Both the position numbers and the translations under genes were made by a program. The notes below the pieces were generated by a model. The model saw only the letters and a list, made by a program, of their open reading frames with translations, was not told the origin of the DNA and did not search any database. This document shows, piece after piece, positions 38,501 to 45,082 of a DNA stretch of 64,000 bases; the stretch's first letter is position 1; each line of letters opens with the position of its first letter. The stretch is from assembly GCA_030549335.1 (NCBI GenBank), contig CM060194.1, positions 36,659,171-36,723,170 on the forward strand. Direction: 5' to 3'. This DNA comes from Pontederia crassipes (Eukaryota > Streptophyta > Magnoliopsida > Commelinales > Pontederiaceae).

Positions 38501-41500
38501 AGTATTTTATTAGACTAAGATCTTTGGTTATTGCAGAAACTTCTTTGCTGTCAAAATACCATCAGTGTCACTGTCAAATATTAAAATATCTAGATAAACT
38601 GAGGATGACTGAACCTTTAGAAGTATGTAAAGATAAAAGAGAATGCTGAATGGTTTGAAGAGGATCGACTAAAGCCATATTCTTCAATAGCTTTGCTGAA
38701 TTTTTCAAATCATGTTCTTGGACTTTGTTTGAGTTCATAGATTATTTTTTTCAACTTGCAAACGTTTGAACACTCCCCCTGAGTAATATACCCAGGTGAC
38801 TGATTCCGTGTAAACCTTTTCAGTAAGATCATATAAGAAAACATTTTTAACATCAAGCTGGTGAACTTGCCACTCAGAGTTGACAACAACAGAAAGTAAA
38901 ATTCAAACAGAATTAAGGTGAGCAACTTGAGAGAAAGTTTCAAAATAATCTACTCCACAAGTCTGGGTGTAACCTTTGGCTATTAAACCAACTTGAGAGT
39001 AAGTGGCGAAGCTTTCGTTCAGCAACATCATTTTGCTGAGATGTTTTTACACATGAAGTTTGATGAATTACACCAACAAATGTAAAAATGATGAAATATT
39101 AGAATTTGCAAACTCAAGTCTATTGTCACCGCTAAAGATTTTAATTGAGGTAGAGAGTTGGATTTTTATTTTTGTAAAAAAATCTCGAATAATACGAGGA
39201 GTTTGTCTTATTTTGCAACATATAAACCCAAGTGACTCTAGAAAAGTCATCTATTAAAACCAAAAAATATTTGAAATGCCTATTGTTGGAAACTCGACAA
39301 GGACCCCACAAATTAGCATGCACAAGTGAAAATGGATGAGGTGGAAAAGGAGTACGATGATGCTTTCCTATTTGACATGCCTAACGCCAGAGTTGCTAGA
39401 TTCAACTTTTTGATTGGCCATGGTTGAGCACGATGGGTTCCACAAAAAAGAAAAGTCAAGCTGATCTTGAGAACTATGGATCTAGGTCGGAATAGACCTA
39501 TCATCCATCTAGATTTAGGAGGAGAGAAGGATGAGGAGGAAAGGGAAAAGAATGATGATAAGATCGTTACTACTTTGATACCATGTTGAGAAACATGTTT
39601 TCTCTTATTATTCGCCAAACACTAGTGCCTCCTTATTTAAAATAATGGTAGACAGTACAAGAATGGAGAATATGCTAACATATTACTCTAGAATATCTAG
39701 GGTATTATCCCAAAATATCTGGGATATTATCCGATGAAATTTGGAATACTAATCCTGAATAATATTACAAAGATATGAAAAGATTATTTTGAAACTAAAC
39801 TTCCAATTAAGATCTTTTAGAGCTTGTTTGGTGGAAGATGAGTGTGACCTGGGGTGAGGTTGAGAAATAGGATCACCATGAGGCCTCCGTCTATTGGTCT
39901 AAGAGTGATAAAACAAATAGTTAACGTCAATAAATATTGATAATGTGTAAACTAGAACAATAAGATGGCGCTCACAAGGACGAAACAGATGAATATGGCG
40001 GCGCTCATAAGGACGAAACAGATGGATAATATATGAAGCTAACACTTGATGTTATGAACTTGGTACTAATGTACTAAATTTGACATGAGATAGCAAGAAA
40101 AGTGAACAAATAAATAATTTATTTTTTTTACTTAATTTTCAAGATAAATTATTTCTCTTCCAATGTGGTGACAGTAATAGGTAGCAACAAGGGCACACCT
40201 GTGTGACGATGGTGAGGGTGACAGAAAGCTAGGACTGAGGGAGGATCAGAATCCTTTGATCTTTATCATAGGTTGGGCAAACCCTACTTATAATCATTCA
40301 TCCAATCCATTGAGTTTACATCTTACGCTCCTGTTTTGTTTCACCCACAAATATGTGATTTCATTTGCATTCATCTTCACTATTATACTCCCCATCGACA
40401 AAAAAATATCTATTAACCGTTAAGGCCCTTTTTTCAAGAAAAAGTATCCCTTTATTAAAAAAAATTATATGTTGATCACAACCACTTCTCCTGCTCTCTC
40501 TATTGACACACAGACTATTAGTGTTGTGAACACATGGGACTGACAAATTGGTTCTTCTCCCTCCCCTTTATTCTCCTTGATATTATTTTTAACGGACCTT
40601 TTATTAAGGTGATGGACTTGCTTTTCTGTGTGAAAAAAACAACAATTTTAATGTGTTCCTCTAATCCTAGTGGGATAAGGCTTTGTTGTTGTTTGTTGTT
40701 GTTGTTTAATGTGTTCCTCTAATCCTCTATTCATCTTTTGAAATTATTGATGTAGTTTAAAGCTGTAAAACCTTTTCATAACAAAAACAGTTCCAACATG
40801 TCTGTGATGGTAGGAAGACAAGTGTGAACATTAAATGTCACTGTTGGAATAGTTGAAATTTTAGCTCCATTATGTTTTTAAAAGATTTTAATTGTGTTCT
40901 TGTTTCTTATGTTGATCGGCATGTCACAAAGACATGGTACAAAAATTCTCTTCATACTTTTTTGCCACTGAACTTGGCAAATAGAATCATGAAGAAACAA
41001 ATGAAGATAAAAGCTCAACCTTTTTTATTTAATTGATGTGTCCTGGTATTTTCACTATGTAATTCATAATTTTGTTTTTTCTTTTCTTTTCAGGTGAATT
41101 TTGTGTATTTCGAAGCAGGGGAAAACAAGCAAGCTCTTGTAAAACTAGTAGCTTGCAAGAGGTTAGAGATTCTCAACATTTTGGTTGTTCTACACTGAAA
41201 AAATATTTTTTTCACGATGATTATTTGTCACGCGATTCTATTTTCTTTTATAGGAACACACGATTCTATGTCATTTTAATTTGTAATATATCATGAGTTG
41301 TGGCTCTTTATCCCTTCTAAAGAAAAATATGCCTTTTGTTACGAGTCATACTGATTATGTCATTGCATCCGTTATACATAACTGTGTTGTATAACTATTA
41401 CATCAAATAAATTGGATGGCCGACACATTGTCTGCCTTATTTTTTTCCAAAAATAAAAAGTTTCTGCCTGGTTGGTGAACTATTTGTTGTTCTACATCTA

Positions 41501-43122
41501 TAGCACATACAAAGAAGTACGGAGAAAATTGTTCACATTTCTGGCACGTACAATTTTAATTCATTATGAACTATGTAATCACCAACAAAGTGTGACTTGT
41601 CTCTCAGTTCCCTTTTGTATATTGTTTCTTCTATTTTTTCATTTCTCATATTTTCTTCTATCATCTGTAAGATTTGTCTCCAAGATAATATTTAATATTT
41701 GAAGGTCACTCTTTTCTGTTTTAATCACTTTCTGGACATTTAGTAACTTCAAAATCCATCATCTTGAAGTTAGTGAATTCACTTGTTGTCATTATTGATT
41801 CTGAAAAAAAAAAGAACATTTTGATTGCCTTTCTTCCAAAAAGATGTGCAGAAAAACTTGTTTATCGACGGCAAAAAGAGAAAGAGCGGCTAAAAGATGT
41901 AGAGGAAGATAAAAGTAAAAGAAAGAGGTGTAGTAAAATTTACCCATAAAATGTTTTTTTATTCTTTTGCTCGATCAAATGCTTATATATATTCTGAATT
42001 CTTTCTACATACTTTTTATTAAGCTATGCTAATTGCAGGGGGAAAGATGTAGATATTTCTGACACTGACAAAGAATATTTCAAAGATATTGATAGAAGGA
42101 AAAAAGGTTCTTGCGTCTTCTTTCAATTCACATTATATTTGGTTCTTAACTTTGTGCAAAGTTATGTTGATATTTTCTAGTTTGCTGATTCATACAATTT
42201 AGTATAGTATGGTGGAGGTGTGATTCTTTGTTCTATTTCAACTTTTGATGGAAAGATCATGATGAAACTATTGGGCGCAATGTAGTAGATAAAGTCTCGC
42301 AAATTTGGTTCACATGACTATGGTATATTGGTAATGAATCAATGTTAGTTCAACTGGCAGCAAGGTTGAGTCCTAATCGCTCGACGGGTGTTAATAGTAT
42401 CGGGTTCGAGTTTCTGAGCTATCACATTAATCAGGGAATAAATCATTACTGGCTTCATATTAGTTGAGCACTAGTAGCTTCGGATACCGGAGGCCTCCCG
42501 TAGATTCAAGCCGGCACAAAAAAATTGTATATTGCTAGTGAATGAATATAAAGTCTAAACTTAGGTGCCTTTATGTTAACTAAATGAATTATCAAGTGTT
42601 ATCAAAGCTTGGCTGCATCTAGATTCGATTCAGAACTGCGGGACAGATTTTCCAAACTTGATATGTTTGTACTAAGGATGCTCTCAGGTAATTTCAACCG
42701 TGCGTATAGTTCCAGAGATTCACCTTTTTTTGTCAATGCCAATGTATTTGAACATTGAAATTTCCTAGTAGAACCGAGTGCCGCAATGGATTTCATTCTC
42801 TTACCCCCCCCCCCCCCCCCCCCCCCCCTTGCCATTACTCAGGTGTGAATGATACTACGAAATGACTCCATCGCCACACAGTGCTTAGATGTATAAGAGA
42901 TATGACGACAGAATTAGACACGTTTATACCAACTAGGCAATTAATAAGCCTGAGAAAATTATTCATTTATGCATTCTTTATTTTGTTGAGTTTATTGCTT
43001 GTCCTGAATCATATCAATCCGTGACCAAAATCTGGTATCTCTGTACTCGGCCAGGACGAAAGAGCGCGAGGGGTGGTGATGACGAAGATTTTGAAGAATT
43101 CCTCGAGGGAATGTTTCCGTGA
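13554..43122 (+). CDS. FRA10AC1: FRA10AC1 ortholog, 11 exons, 241 aa
   Basis: I recognise the Fra10Ac1 family (human FRA10AC1 is a nuclear protein associated with the catalytic spliceosome). Exons: 13554-13609, 13705-13772, 15878-15962, 22115-22198, 23178-23217, 32497-32542, 33205-33263, 41094-41161, 41844-41927, 42039-42106, 43055-43122. They total 726 nt. All phases fit and no stop interrupts. Family motifs: HIRGLNAFDRHNKF (residues 23-36), KTDKDTIREGYRF (57-70), RLVKRYYDKLFKEYCIADMS (84-104), IGLRWRTEKEV (112-122), and the end FEEFLEGMFP. Two cysteine pairs, C131/C136 and C167/C170, could bind a metal ion. The tail from about 173 is Lys/Arg- and Glu-rich. All introns are GT-AG except intron 7 (GC-AG). 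The start is the first ATG with family-like sequence (MTSLGSLKSAICDREERK). It appears intact despite transposon-filled introns. Confidence 0.93.
13705..13772 (+). CDS. FRA10AC1: FRA10AC1 exon 2
   Basis: The acceptor is TTTGCAG. It encodes HYQAHIRGLNAFDRHNKF and IQDY, the strongly conserved family start. It ends in phase 1 with donor G|GTGACC. Confidence 0.93.
13832..14320. other. intron 2, first part, no element recognised
   Basis: Ordinary AT-rich intron sequence. No coding frame or repeat stands out before the LINE 3' relics that begin near 14327. Confidence 0.5.
14327..14385 (+). repeat. LINE 3'-end stem-loop and A-rich tail relic
   Basis: GGATGCCTAC and GTAGACATCC form an imperfect hairpin (14327-14353). 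TTATTCCTCT and an A-rich tract follow. The layout is the same as at the other LINE 3' ends in this gene. No upstream LINE sequence is recognised here. Confidence 0.5.
14440..14595 (+). mobile_element. 5'-truncated LINE 3' end in intron 2
   Basis: CTCTCCACTGGAGAG, then TGTACATGAC, a TA/CA microsatellite (14503-14537), the stem-loop GGATGACAACC...GGTAGTCATCC (14547-14573), TTTTCCCTCT and an A run. The same order is found at the 3' end of the LINE on the - strand near 25836-25935 (CTCTCCTCTGGAGAG, TGTACATGAC, TATATATA, stem-loop). I read this as a dead-on-arrival insertion of the same LINE family. Confidence 0.65.
14600..15870. other. intron 2, second part, no element recognised
   Basis: No coding signature or repeat recognised. 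The frames present are short and lack any protein similarity I know. The sequence ends in the acceptor of exon 3. Confidence 0.5.
15878..15962 (+). CDS. FRA10AC1: FRA10AC1 exon 3
   Basis: The acceptor is GTCACAG. It encodes VQFYGKAKNNIHDDLPAKTD then KDTIREGY and two bases of Arg. The donor is AG|GTTAGG. The 85-nt length fits phase 1 in and phase 2 out. Confidence 0.92.
16735..16812 (-). mobile_element. Au-type SINE, 5'-truncated
   Basis: Read on the - strand it ends in ...CCCACCTAGTGGGATAAGG and CTTTGTTGTT repeats, the Au SINE 3' end. It is flanked by an 8-bp target duplication TAGATGCA (16727-16734 and 16813-16820). Only 78 bp, so truncated at the 5' end during insertion. Confidence 0.85.
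17460..17829 (-). pseudogene. LINE A ORF2 C-terminal zinc-binding domain (zf-RVT)
   Basis: Two overlapping frames share one domain: KARWALNIYISCTLCDEAEE and DVAH, matching the KxR(W)...C..C....E...H pattern of the zf-RVT domain at the end of plant LINE ORF2. A frameshift lies near 17620. The copy near 25889-26569 carries the same domain in a longer frame. Confidence 0.75.
17961..18238 (-). mobile_element. Au SINE tandem dimer inserted in LINE A
   Basis: A near full-length Au SINE copy (17974-18148) is joined to a second, shorter 3' part (18149-18225), both on the - strand and each ending in TTG repeats. The whole dimer is flanked by one 13-bp duplication GCGTTGGATATGA (17961-17973 and 18226-18238). 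The pair therefore entered as one unit, or the second copy inserted exactly into the tail of the first. Confidence 0.85.
18894..19390 (-). pseudogene. LINE A ORF2 endonuclease region
   Basis: Frames here match the apurinic-type endonuclease (EEP fold) of L1-like elements: KVLTWNACSLG at about 19377-19345, CVYGSYLASLRATLWEEL, then WLIGGDFNVTLEMEERS (19004-19216). GGDFN carries catalytic Asp and Asn residues. The enzyme nicks target DNA for primed reverse transcription. Frameshifts break it into at least three pieces. Confidence 0.78.
20194..20978 (-). pseudogene. LINE A ORF1 (RNA-binding, CCHC knuckles)
   Basis: Near the start (20890-20978) are two adjacent knuckles, CFKCQEKGHIACSC and CFRCGMDGHRK. 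Frame 20253-20528 then gives ICLHLLQPEVITTVIVGFGE and later GSADVS, the segment shared with the ORF1 copies in intron 5 (IRGLPLHLLMPEVV..., GSPDLS). L1-type ORF1 proteins bind the element's RNA. At least two frameshifts. Confidence 0.72.
21375..21585 (+). mobile_element. full-length Au SINE with a 19-bp target duplication
   Basis: The body at 21394-21566 (173 bp) starts ACTCCGCCTATG and ends GTGGGATAAGGTTTTGTTG plus TTG repeats. A perfect 19-bp duplication flanks it (21375-21393 and 21567-21585). It is the best-preserved SINE copy in the window. Confidence 0.9.
21655..21705 (-). repeat. possible LINE 3'-end stub
   Basis: On the - strand it reads GGTGATCATCC, TTTTCCTCCT and an A-rich tail, the same ending as the LINE copies here. 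Only the last tens of bases are present, and the stem's other arm is poorly kept. Confidence 0.35.
22115..22198 (+). CDS. FRA10AC1: FRA10AC1 exon 4
   Basis: The acceptor is TCTTCAAG. It encodes FILSEEDDMDSTWEKRLVKR then YYDKLFK. The donor is GA|GTATCT. It sits right after the LINE/SINE cluster of intron 3. Confidence 0.92.
23178..23217 (+). CDS. FRA10AC1: FRA10AC1 exon 5
   Basis: A 40-nt micro-exon after acceptor TTTTAAG, encoding YCIADMSLYRKGK. The donor is AAAG|GTACAA. It would be missed by ORF-based searches. Confidence 0.9.
23519..23720 (+). pseudogene. LINE B ORF1 zinc-knuckle segment
   Basis: This frame encodes CFRCLEVGHLARAC and then CLRCRGDGHRGAVC, two CCHC knuckles like those of LINE A (20890-20978) and LINE C (30593-30784). 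It is in a different phase from the long ORF1 frame that follows, so there is a frameshift near 23700. The preceding stretch is C-rich low-complexity sequence (23545-23600). Confidence 0.7.
23652..25547 (+). pseudogene. LINE B ORF1, long open frame (631 codons)
   Basis: The first 30 residues are out-of-frame reading of the knuckles. From about residue 35 the frame follows ORF1: VRLRSAIVCHFGGSTPFHLS, IRGLPLHLLMPEVVAAVVGG, GSPDLSVVSAEVE, then a Pro/Ser/Thr-rich middle and the C-terminal FFGHDPDIIALVAQACGVRR. The last match also occurs near the end of ORF1 in LINE C (FPGDILEVAAQTGFR), which confirms homology. ORF1 proteins bind LINE RNA. This is the longest open frame in the window, and it stops with ATGA, the junction at which LINE C begins ORF2. 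It is not a host gene: it lies inside intron 5. Confidence 0.75.
25889..26569 (-). pseudogene. LINE C ORF2 C-terminal region with zf-RVT
   Basis: A 226-residue open frame. KARW-type RARWAPHADISCVLCGEMEE then DVTHLFFTC is the zf-RVT pattern (C..C, H...C), followed by VAQEVW. The domain lies at the end of plant LINE ORF2 and probably helps bind RNA or DNA. The frame is open for over 200 codons, longer than the same domain in LINE A, so LINE C may be younger. Confidence 0.8.
26785..27205. mobile_element. insertion with two direct copies of a GTAAATTACACG repeat
   Basis: Two similar units start at about 26785 and 27007. Each begins (G)GTAAATTACACG and continues with CAACTTTGAGTCGATTTC. The rest is AT-rich. 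The stretch separates the RT start from the ORF2 C-terminus of LINE C. The unit resembles arms of the foldback element at 45083-45635 in style (TTAcAtcAAAT..., CAACTT), but the inverted partner arm is not seen. Class unknown. Confidence 0.5.
27205..27866 (-). pseudogene. LINE C ORF2 reverse transcriptase fingers
   Basis: FLLFMLSKRTPAKRMEDFRP, IALSNAIYLLVTRVLPNQL, then LIHPVQSAFIHGRSITDN are the classic finger motifs of non-LTR RT. The next part (DFSKAYD) is in another frame because of a frameshift near 27290. The palm with the catalytic Asp pair is absent from the window copy. Confidence 0.82.
28146..28927 (-). pseudogene. LINE C ORF2 endonuclease
   Basis: Starts MKVLTWNVCGLGDEERRRTL and includes DFLQETKLE (catalytic Glu region), RSGGCIIGW and VYGPCSGSLRA. 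After a frameshift near 28565, frame 28146-28415 gives SRIDRFLGS and FSDHTPL, the SDH catalytic end. All main EEP motifs are visible except where frames break. It makes the first nick for target-primed reverse transcription. Confidence 0.83.
28924..30786 (-). pseudogene. LINE C ORF1 (RNA-binding)
   Basis: The knuckle CFRCLGEGHYARSC lies at 30593-30784. The long frame 29881-30786 has LRFCLVGEHTGRPMELSAIR, IRGIPLHLLHPEVVLAIACK and GSPDLSAVSVDVA, matching LINE B. The final frame 28924-29424 ends with FPGDILEVAAQTGFRLVC and meets ORF2 in an ATGA overlap at 28924-28927. Frameshifts separate the pieces, so this is a fossil ORF1 of about 600 residues in at least three phases. Confidence 0.75.
30990..31350. 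other. intron 5 stretch between LINE copies
   Basis: AT-rich. Part of it (31080-31260, with TCCTAATTA and then ACACCATGTGCCAAATAAT) loosely resembles 33870-34050 (CCCTAATTAAG... ACACCTTGTGTATCAAATAA). This may be an old dispersed repeat, perhaps an LTR piece, present twice in the gene. No coding content. Confidence 0.4.
31359..32240 (+). pseudogene. LINE D: ORF1 fragment in intron 5
   Basis: Degraded knuckles appear near 31450-31520 (CPNPKRCPCYGEHSH in frame). Frame 31856-32239 gives LLRDIPLHLLCDKVVAALIA and VGSPDLAPLHSK, matching the core ORF1 segment of LINEs A to C. No ORF2 and no clear 3' stem-loop follow. It is an older, more diverged member of the same family. Confidence 0.65.
32497..32542 (+). 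CDS. FRA10AC1: FRA10AC1 exon 6
   Basis: A 46-nt exon after acceptor GAACAG, encoding IGLRWRTEKEVMSGK plus one base. The donor is G|GTGTGA. It lies 9.3 kb downstream of exon 5. Confidence 0.92.
33205..33263 (+). CDS. FRA10AC1: FRA10AC1 exon 7, with a GC donor
   Basis: The acceptor is TTCAACAG. It encodes QFICGNKTCNEKEDLGSYE. The exon must end at GAG to keep phase with exon 8, and the next bases are GCAAAC, so the donor is GC rather than GT. GAG|GCAAAC fits the strong consensus of GC donors (AG|GCAAG). Confidence 0.88.
33264..34750. other. intron 7, first part
   Basis: AT-rich intron. Contains a possible LTR-like dispersed repeat at about 33840-34210 (see 30990-31350). A short - strand frame at 34328-34576 has no similarity I recognise. 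Confidence 0.4.
34751..35911. mobile_element. non-autonomous hAT element 1 in intron 7
   Basis: The body at 34759-35903 (1,145 bp) starts CAATGTTATCAAATTCG and ends in the imperfect inverted copy ...GATTTTGACAACATTT. It is flanked by 8-bp duplications GCGATGAT (34751-34758) and TCGATGAT (35904-35911), one mismatch. 8-bp duplications and such ends indicate hAT. It contains a GC-richer core with repeated GAACCAGAAGG units. No transposase is encoded. Confidence 0.7.
35011..35225. repeat. minisatellite-like GAACCAGAAGG repeats inside hAT element 1
   Basis: GAACCAGAAGG or a one-base variant (GAACTAGAAGG, AAACCAGAAGG) recurs about six times with irregular spacing, often preceded by CTCGC or CTTGC. 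On the - strand this makes the frames 34962-35648 read repetitive (FLLVRE recurs), which is not evidence of a protein. Confidence 0.6.
36213..36331. repeat. tandem duplication split by hAT element 2
   Basis: A unit of about 99 bp starting near TACACCCCAAAAAT occurs at 36209-36307. It starts again at 36309, is cut by the hAT element and resumes at 37412 (AGTAACTACCCA..., TGATGGAACT, TTTTGAAAT). The duplication is therefore older than the insertion. Confidence 0.65.
36324..37411. mobile_element. non-autonomous hAT element 2 in intron 7
   Basis: The body at 36332-37403 (1,072 bp) begins CAAGGTAGTCAAAAACG and ends with the inverse of CAATGTTGTCAAACACG. A perfect 8-bp duplication AGAGTAAC lies at 36324-36331 and 37404-37411. 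It belongs to the same family as element 1 by its ends. The inside has a CT microsatellite (36705-36758) and repeats of TTTGCGAACAG (36970-37080). No transposase. Confidence 0.82.
37500..39785 (-). mobile_element. Ty1/copia element with internal deletions, intron 7
   Basis: Left LTR 37500-37673 (TGTTGAGAAAC...CTCAACA) and a truncated right LTR from 39584 to about 39785 bound copia remnants on the - strand: RNase H end (37690-37875: KTKHIE-like, LATEDQLPDIFTKALPKK), RT pieces (38560-38960), and integrase (39068-39370: LIDDFSRVTWVYML). Gag survives only as its first codons near 39400, joined directly to the integrase zinc region. A large gag-protease block is thus deleted. The family is the same as the element at 59466. 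Next to the right LTR is ACTTTGATACCA, an initiator-Met tRNA primer site. Confidence 0.82.
39786..40640. other. intron 7 stretch with a short tandem duplication
   Basis: No gene. A unit near 33-36 bp (GGCGCTCA.AAGGACGAAA then CAGATG) is doubled at about 39966-40025. The remainder is AT-rich. Confidence 0.45.
40647..40726 (+). mobile_element. 36-bp Au SINE stub with a 22-bp target duplication
   Basis: The inserted part 40669-40704 is AGTGGGATAAGGCTTTGTTG plus TTG-rich tail, only the last bases of an Au SINE. A perfect 22-bp duplication flanks it (40647-40668 and 40705-40726). This is an extreme 5' truncation that is still recognisable as retrotransposition. Confidence 0.88.
41094..41161 (+). 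CDS. FRA10AC1: FRA10AC1 exon 8
   Basis: A long pyrimidine tract (TTTTTTCTTTTCTTTTCAG) leads into VNFVYFEAGENKQALVKLVA and CK. The donor is AG|GTTAGA. Confidence 0.92.
41844..41927 (+). CDS. FRA10AC1: FRA10AC1 exon 9
   Basis: Acceptor CCAAAAAG is weak, but phase and the family sequence (CAEKLVYRRQKEKERLKDVE) support it. The exon ends in a Lys/Arg-rich stretch. The donor is AG|GTGTAG. Confidence 0.88.
42039..42106 (+). CDS. FRA10AC1: FRA10AC1 exon 10
   Basis: Acceptor TAATTGCAG, encoding GKDVDISDTDKEYFKDIDRR and KK. The donor is G|GTTCTT. The segment is poorly conserved in the family, so support comes from splice signals and phase. Confidence 0.82.
42345..42525 (+). mobile_element. possible tRNA-derived SINE in intron 10
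   Basis: CAACTGGCAGCAAGG followed about 50 bp later by GGGTTCGAGTTTC (42402-42414) resembles A and B boxes of a Pol III promoter. The end GGAGGCCTCCCGTAGATTC and an A run follows. It is not of the Au family. No target duplication was established. Confidence 0.45.
42804..42828. repeat. 25-bp poly-C tract in intron 10
   Basis: An uninterrupted run of about 25 C bases. It may be real or a consensus error in a hard-to-sequence homopolymer. Confidence 0.9.
43055..43122 (+). CDS. FRA10AC1: FRA10AC1 exon 11, terminal
   Basis: The acceptor is TCGGCCAG. It encodes RKSARGGDDEDFEEFLEGMF, then P and TGA. The acidic end EEFLEGMFP is the family's conserved C-terminus. Confidence 0.92.
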
Positions 43123-43878
43123 TGATTGTTGTGGATGACATTGGTGTATTATTTTGAAACTGGCCATTTGAATCCATATCGATGTTGGCCTGACCTGAAC
43201 TTTGTTCCAAAATCAATGGTATCATGTAGAACAACATATGCAGAAAAGGCTTGGTAGTAGTGGCTTGCTGTTTAAGTTTACTTTCACTCTCTCACCTGTG
43301 CTGCTATATGGCGTGAATTAACTTCCCCCCCTTGCTTGTTCGTCTTCCCTCCAATGAGATCATGCCTCACCACGTCCATACATGAGTCAAGGGAGGGAGG
43401 AGTTGGCCAACCCTCGGACATGGGAACTCACGAGGGCTACTCTCCACGGCACTCCTCGTGAGGGCCCCCCGGCTACCTGCGCAAGTACGTAGTTAACTCC
43501 ACTTGCTGAAGTCGCCATGGCCGAGGTCACTTGCAATCCTCATGTCAGGAGGTCACTTGTAGTGTGGTGATATAGACAATAGAGGATTTACTTGCCCTGC
43601 GCTGCCTCTGGGTTCGCATCAAGAGGTAAAAAGGGAAAGAGAGATGGTGTTTAATCGATAAAATCAACTTTTAAAATTAAAATATGAAAGATAAAATTGA
43701 TTCATAAAATTTAAATTGTAATGTAATGACAGGTTTTGTTAATGAATTACAAACAAGCTTTAACTTCGTCGTTTTAACTTGGCCGCACATTTTAGTAGCA
43801 CCTTTTCTCAGTTACAAATAAGGCAAGGTAAAAAAAATTGTACTATTTTTTTTTTCTTCTCGAGTCAAAGTAATCTCT

Positions 43879-43911
<33 letters not shown>

Positions 43912-45080
43912 TTTTTCTCCTTAATCACATCGAACTTATCACTTCACTCTTATGTAGCCTCTAAAAGAAAACATCTCTTACAAAAGAATTAATTACTCGA
44001 GTTAAAACAGATGTTTTTTCACCTTAATTATCTTTTACAATTTGATTCATTCAAAAGAATACAAAAGTTAGAGATGAATAAGATTTAGCACTTTGAGCTC
44101 AAGTATTGCTAAAATATTTCTTGTAAACCTTAGTTCTATATACAGTCTTGTGATGCATTTTATACTATTCTCCCTCCATATTAGCCGTTTGGATCATTTC
44201 ACAATTCACTTGCGCTGAAATCAAACTTTTCTTAAAAAAGTTTGGACCTTTGAATATATAGCCACTTATGTATATTGGGCTTGTCAGGAAAGGTTAACAT
44301 TTGGACCAAACATTCAATTTGATCTTTTTAACAAAGTGCTCTCCGTATTGCAATTTTGAACATCTTGAACTTTAGGGACGGATGTCCGATCCTTTTCATC
44401 TGCACAATTGAACCTATGTTGTTAGCTATACAACTACGGTATCTTAGACATAATATTTTGCATATTTATTTAAATGAGACGTTTTTTATTCTCTGAAAAG
44501 ATAAGAAAATTATTTATCACTTTATATTCTATCAATTAAGATGAAAACATAATAAGATATTAAATAGAAGTTTATTGTGAGAAATTATCTACTTTAAATA
44601 ATCAAATTTTGAGTGAAAGTTAAAGGCATAAAATAACTCATTCTAAAATTAAAATTTTTAATACGTTAAATTAATAACAATCATCAAATATAATCAATTA
44701 AGTCTTAAAACCTATATTCCAACAATATCTCACTTTATCATGACAATAATTAAAAAATATGAATATTATGAAGACCGAAAAGAAATCGATATATGATTGA
44801 ATCTGCACTTTTCCTAAATCCAATTTTTCCTTTACAACATAAATATGAAAACTAATGTTGATTGTAAGATACTTTTTGGATTTATTTTCACAAGGTACAT
44901 AAAATTAATAAATAATTTTGCTGTAAAATTAAATCATCACATTTAAGTTTGGAATCATATTCTCAAATACTTTTCTTTTTTTCCTAATTAAAGCAATAGT
45001 TTACAAGTTATTTACTCTCTTGATTATGTATCTACTTATACCCATTATTTATTTAATAACTTTCTAAGCCACAATGAACG
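43123..45080. other. 3' flank of FRA10AC1 and intergenic spacer
   Basis: Holds the 3' UTR (end not seen), a GC-rich dispersed-repeat-like block at 43340-43620 with the inverted words CTCACGAGGGC and CCTCGTGAGGG, a TA microsatellite at about 43878-43904, and AT-rich sequence. No gene recognised. Confidence 0.5.
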
Positions 45081-45082
45081 AA

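Noticed and set aside
42403..42414. A tRNA gene from the B-box-like GGTTCGAGTTTC
   Set aside because: No cloverleaf can be drawn around it; a tRNA-derived SINE fits better.
42602..42835. A Gly-rich protein start on the - strand
   Set aside because: The Gly run is only the poly-C tract read in reverse.
44168..44385. A Stowaway-type MITE (CTCCCTCC... and GGGACGGA)
   Set aside because: The end words are only partly matching, and no TA-flanked inverted borders could be fixed.
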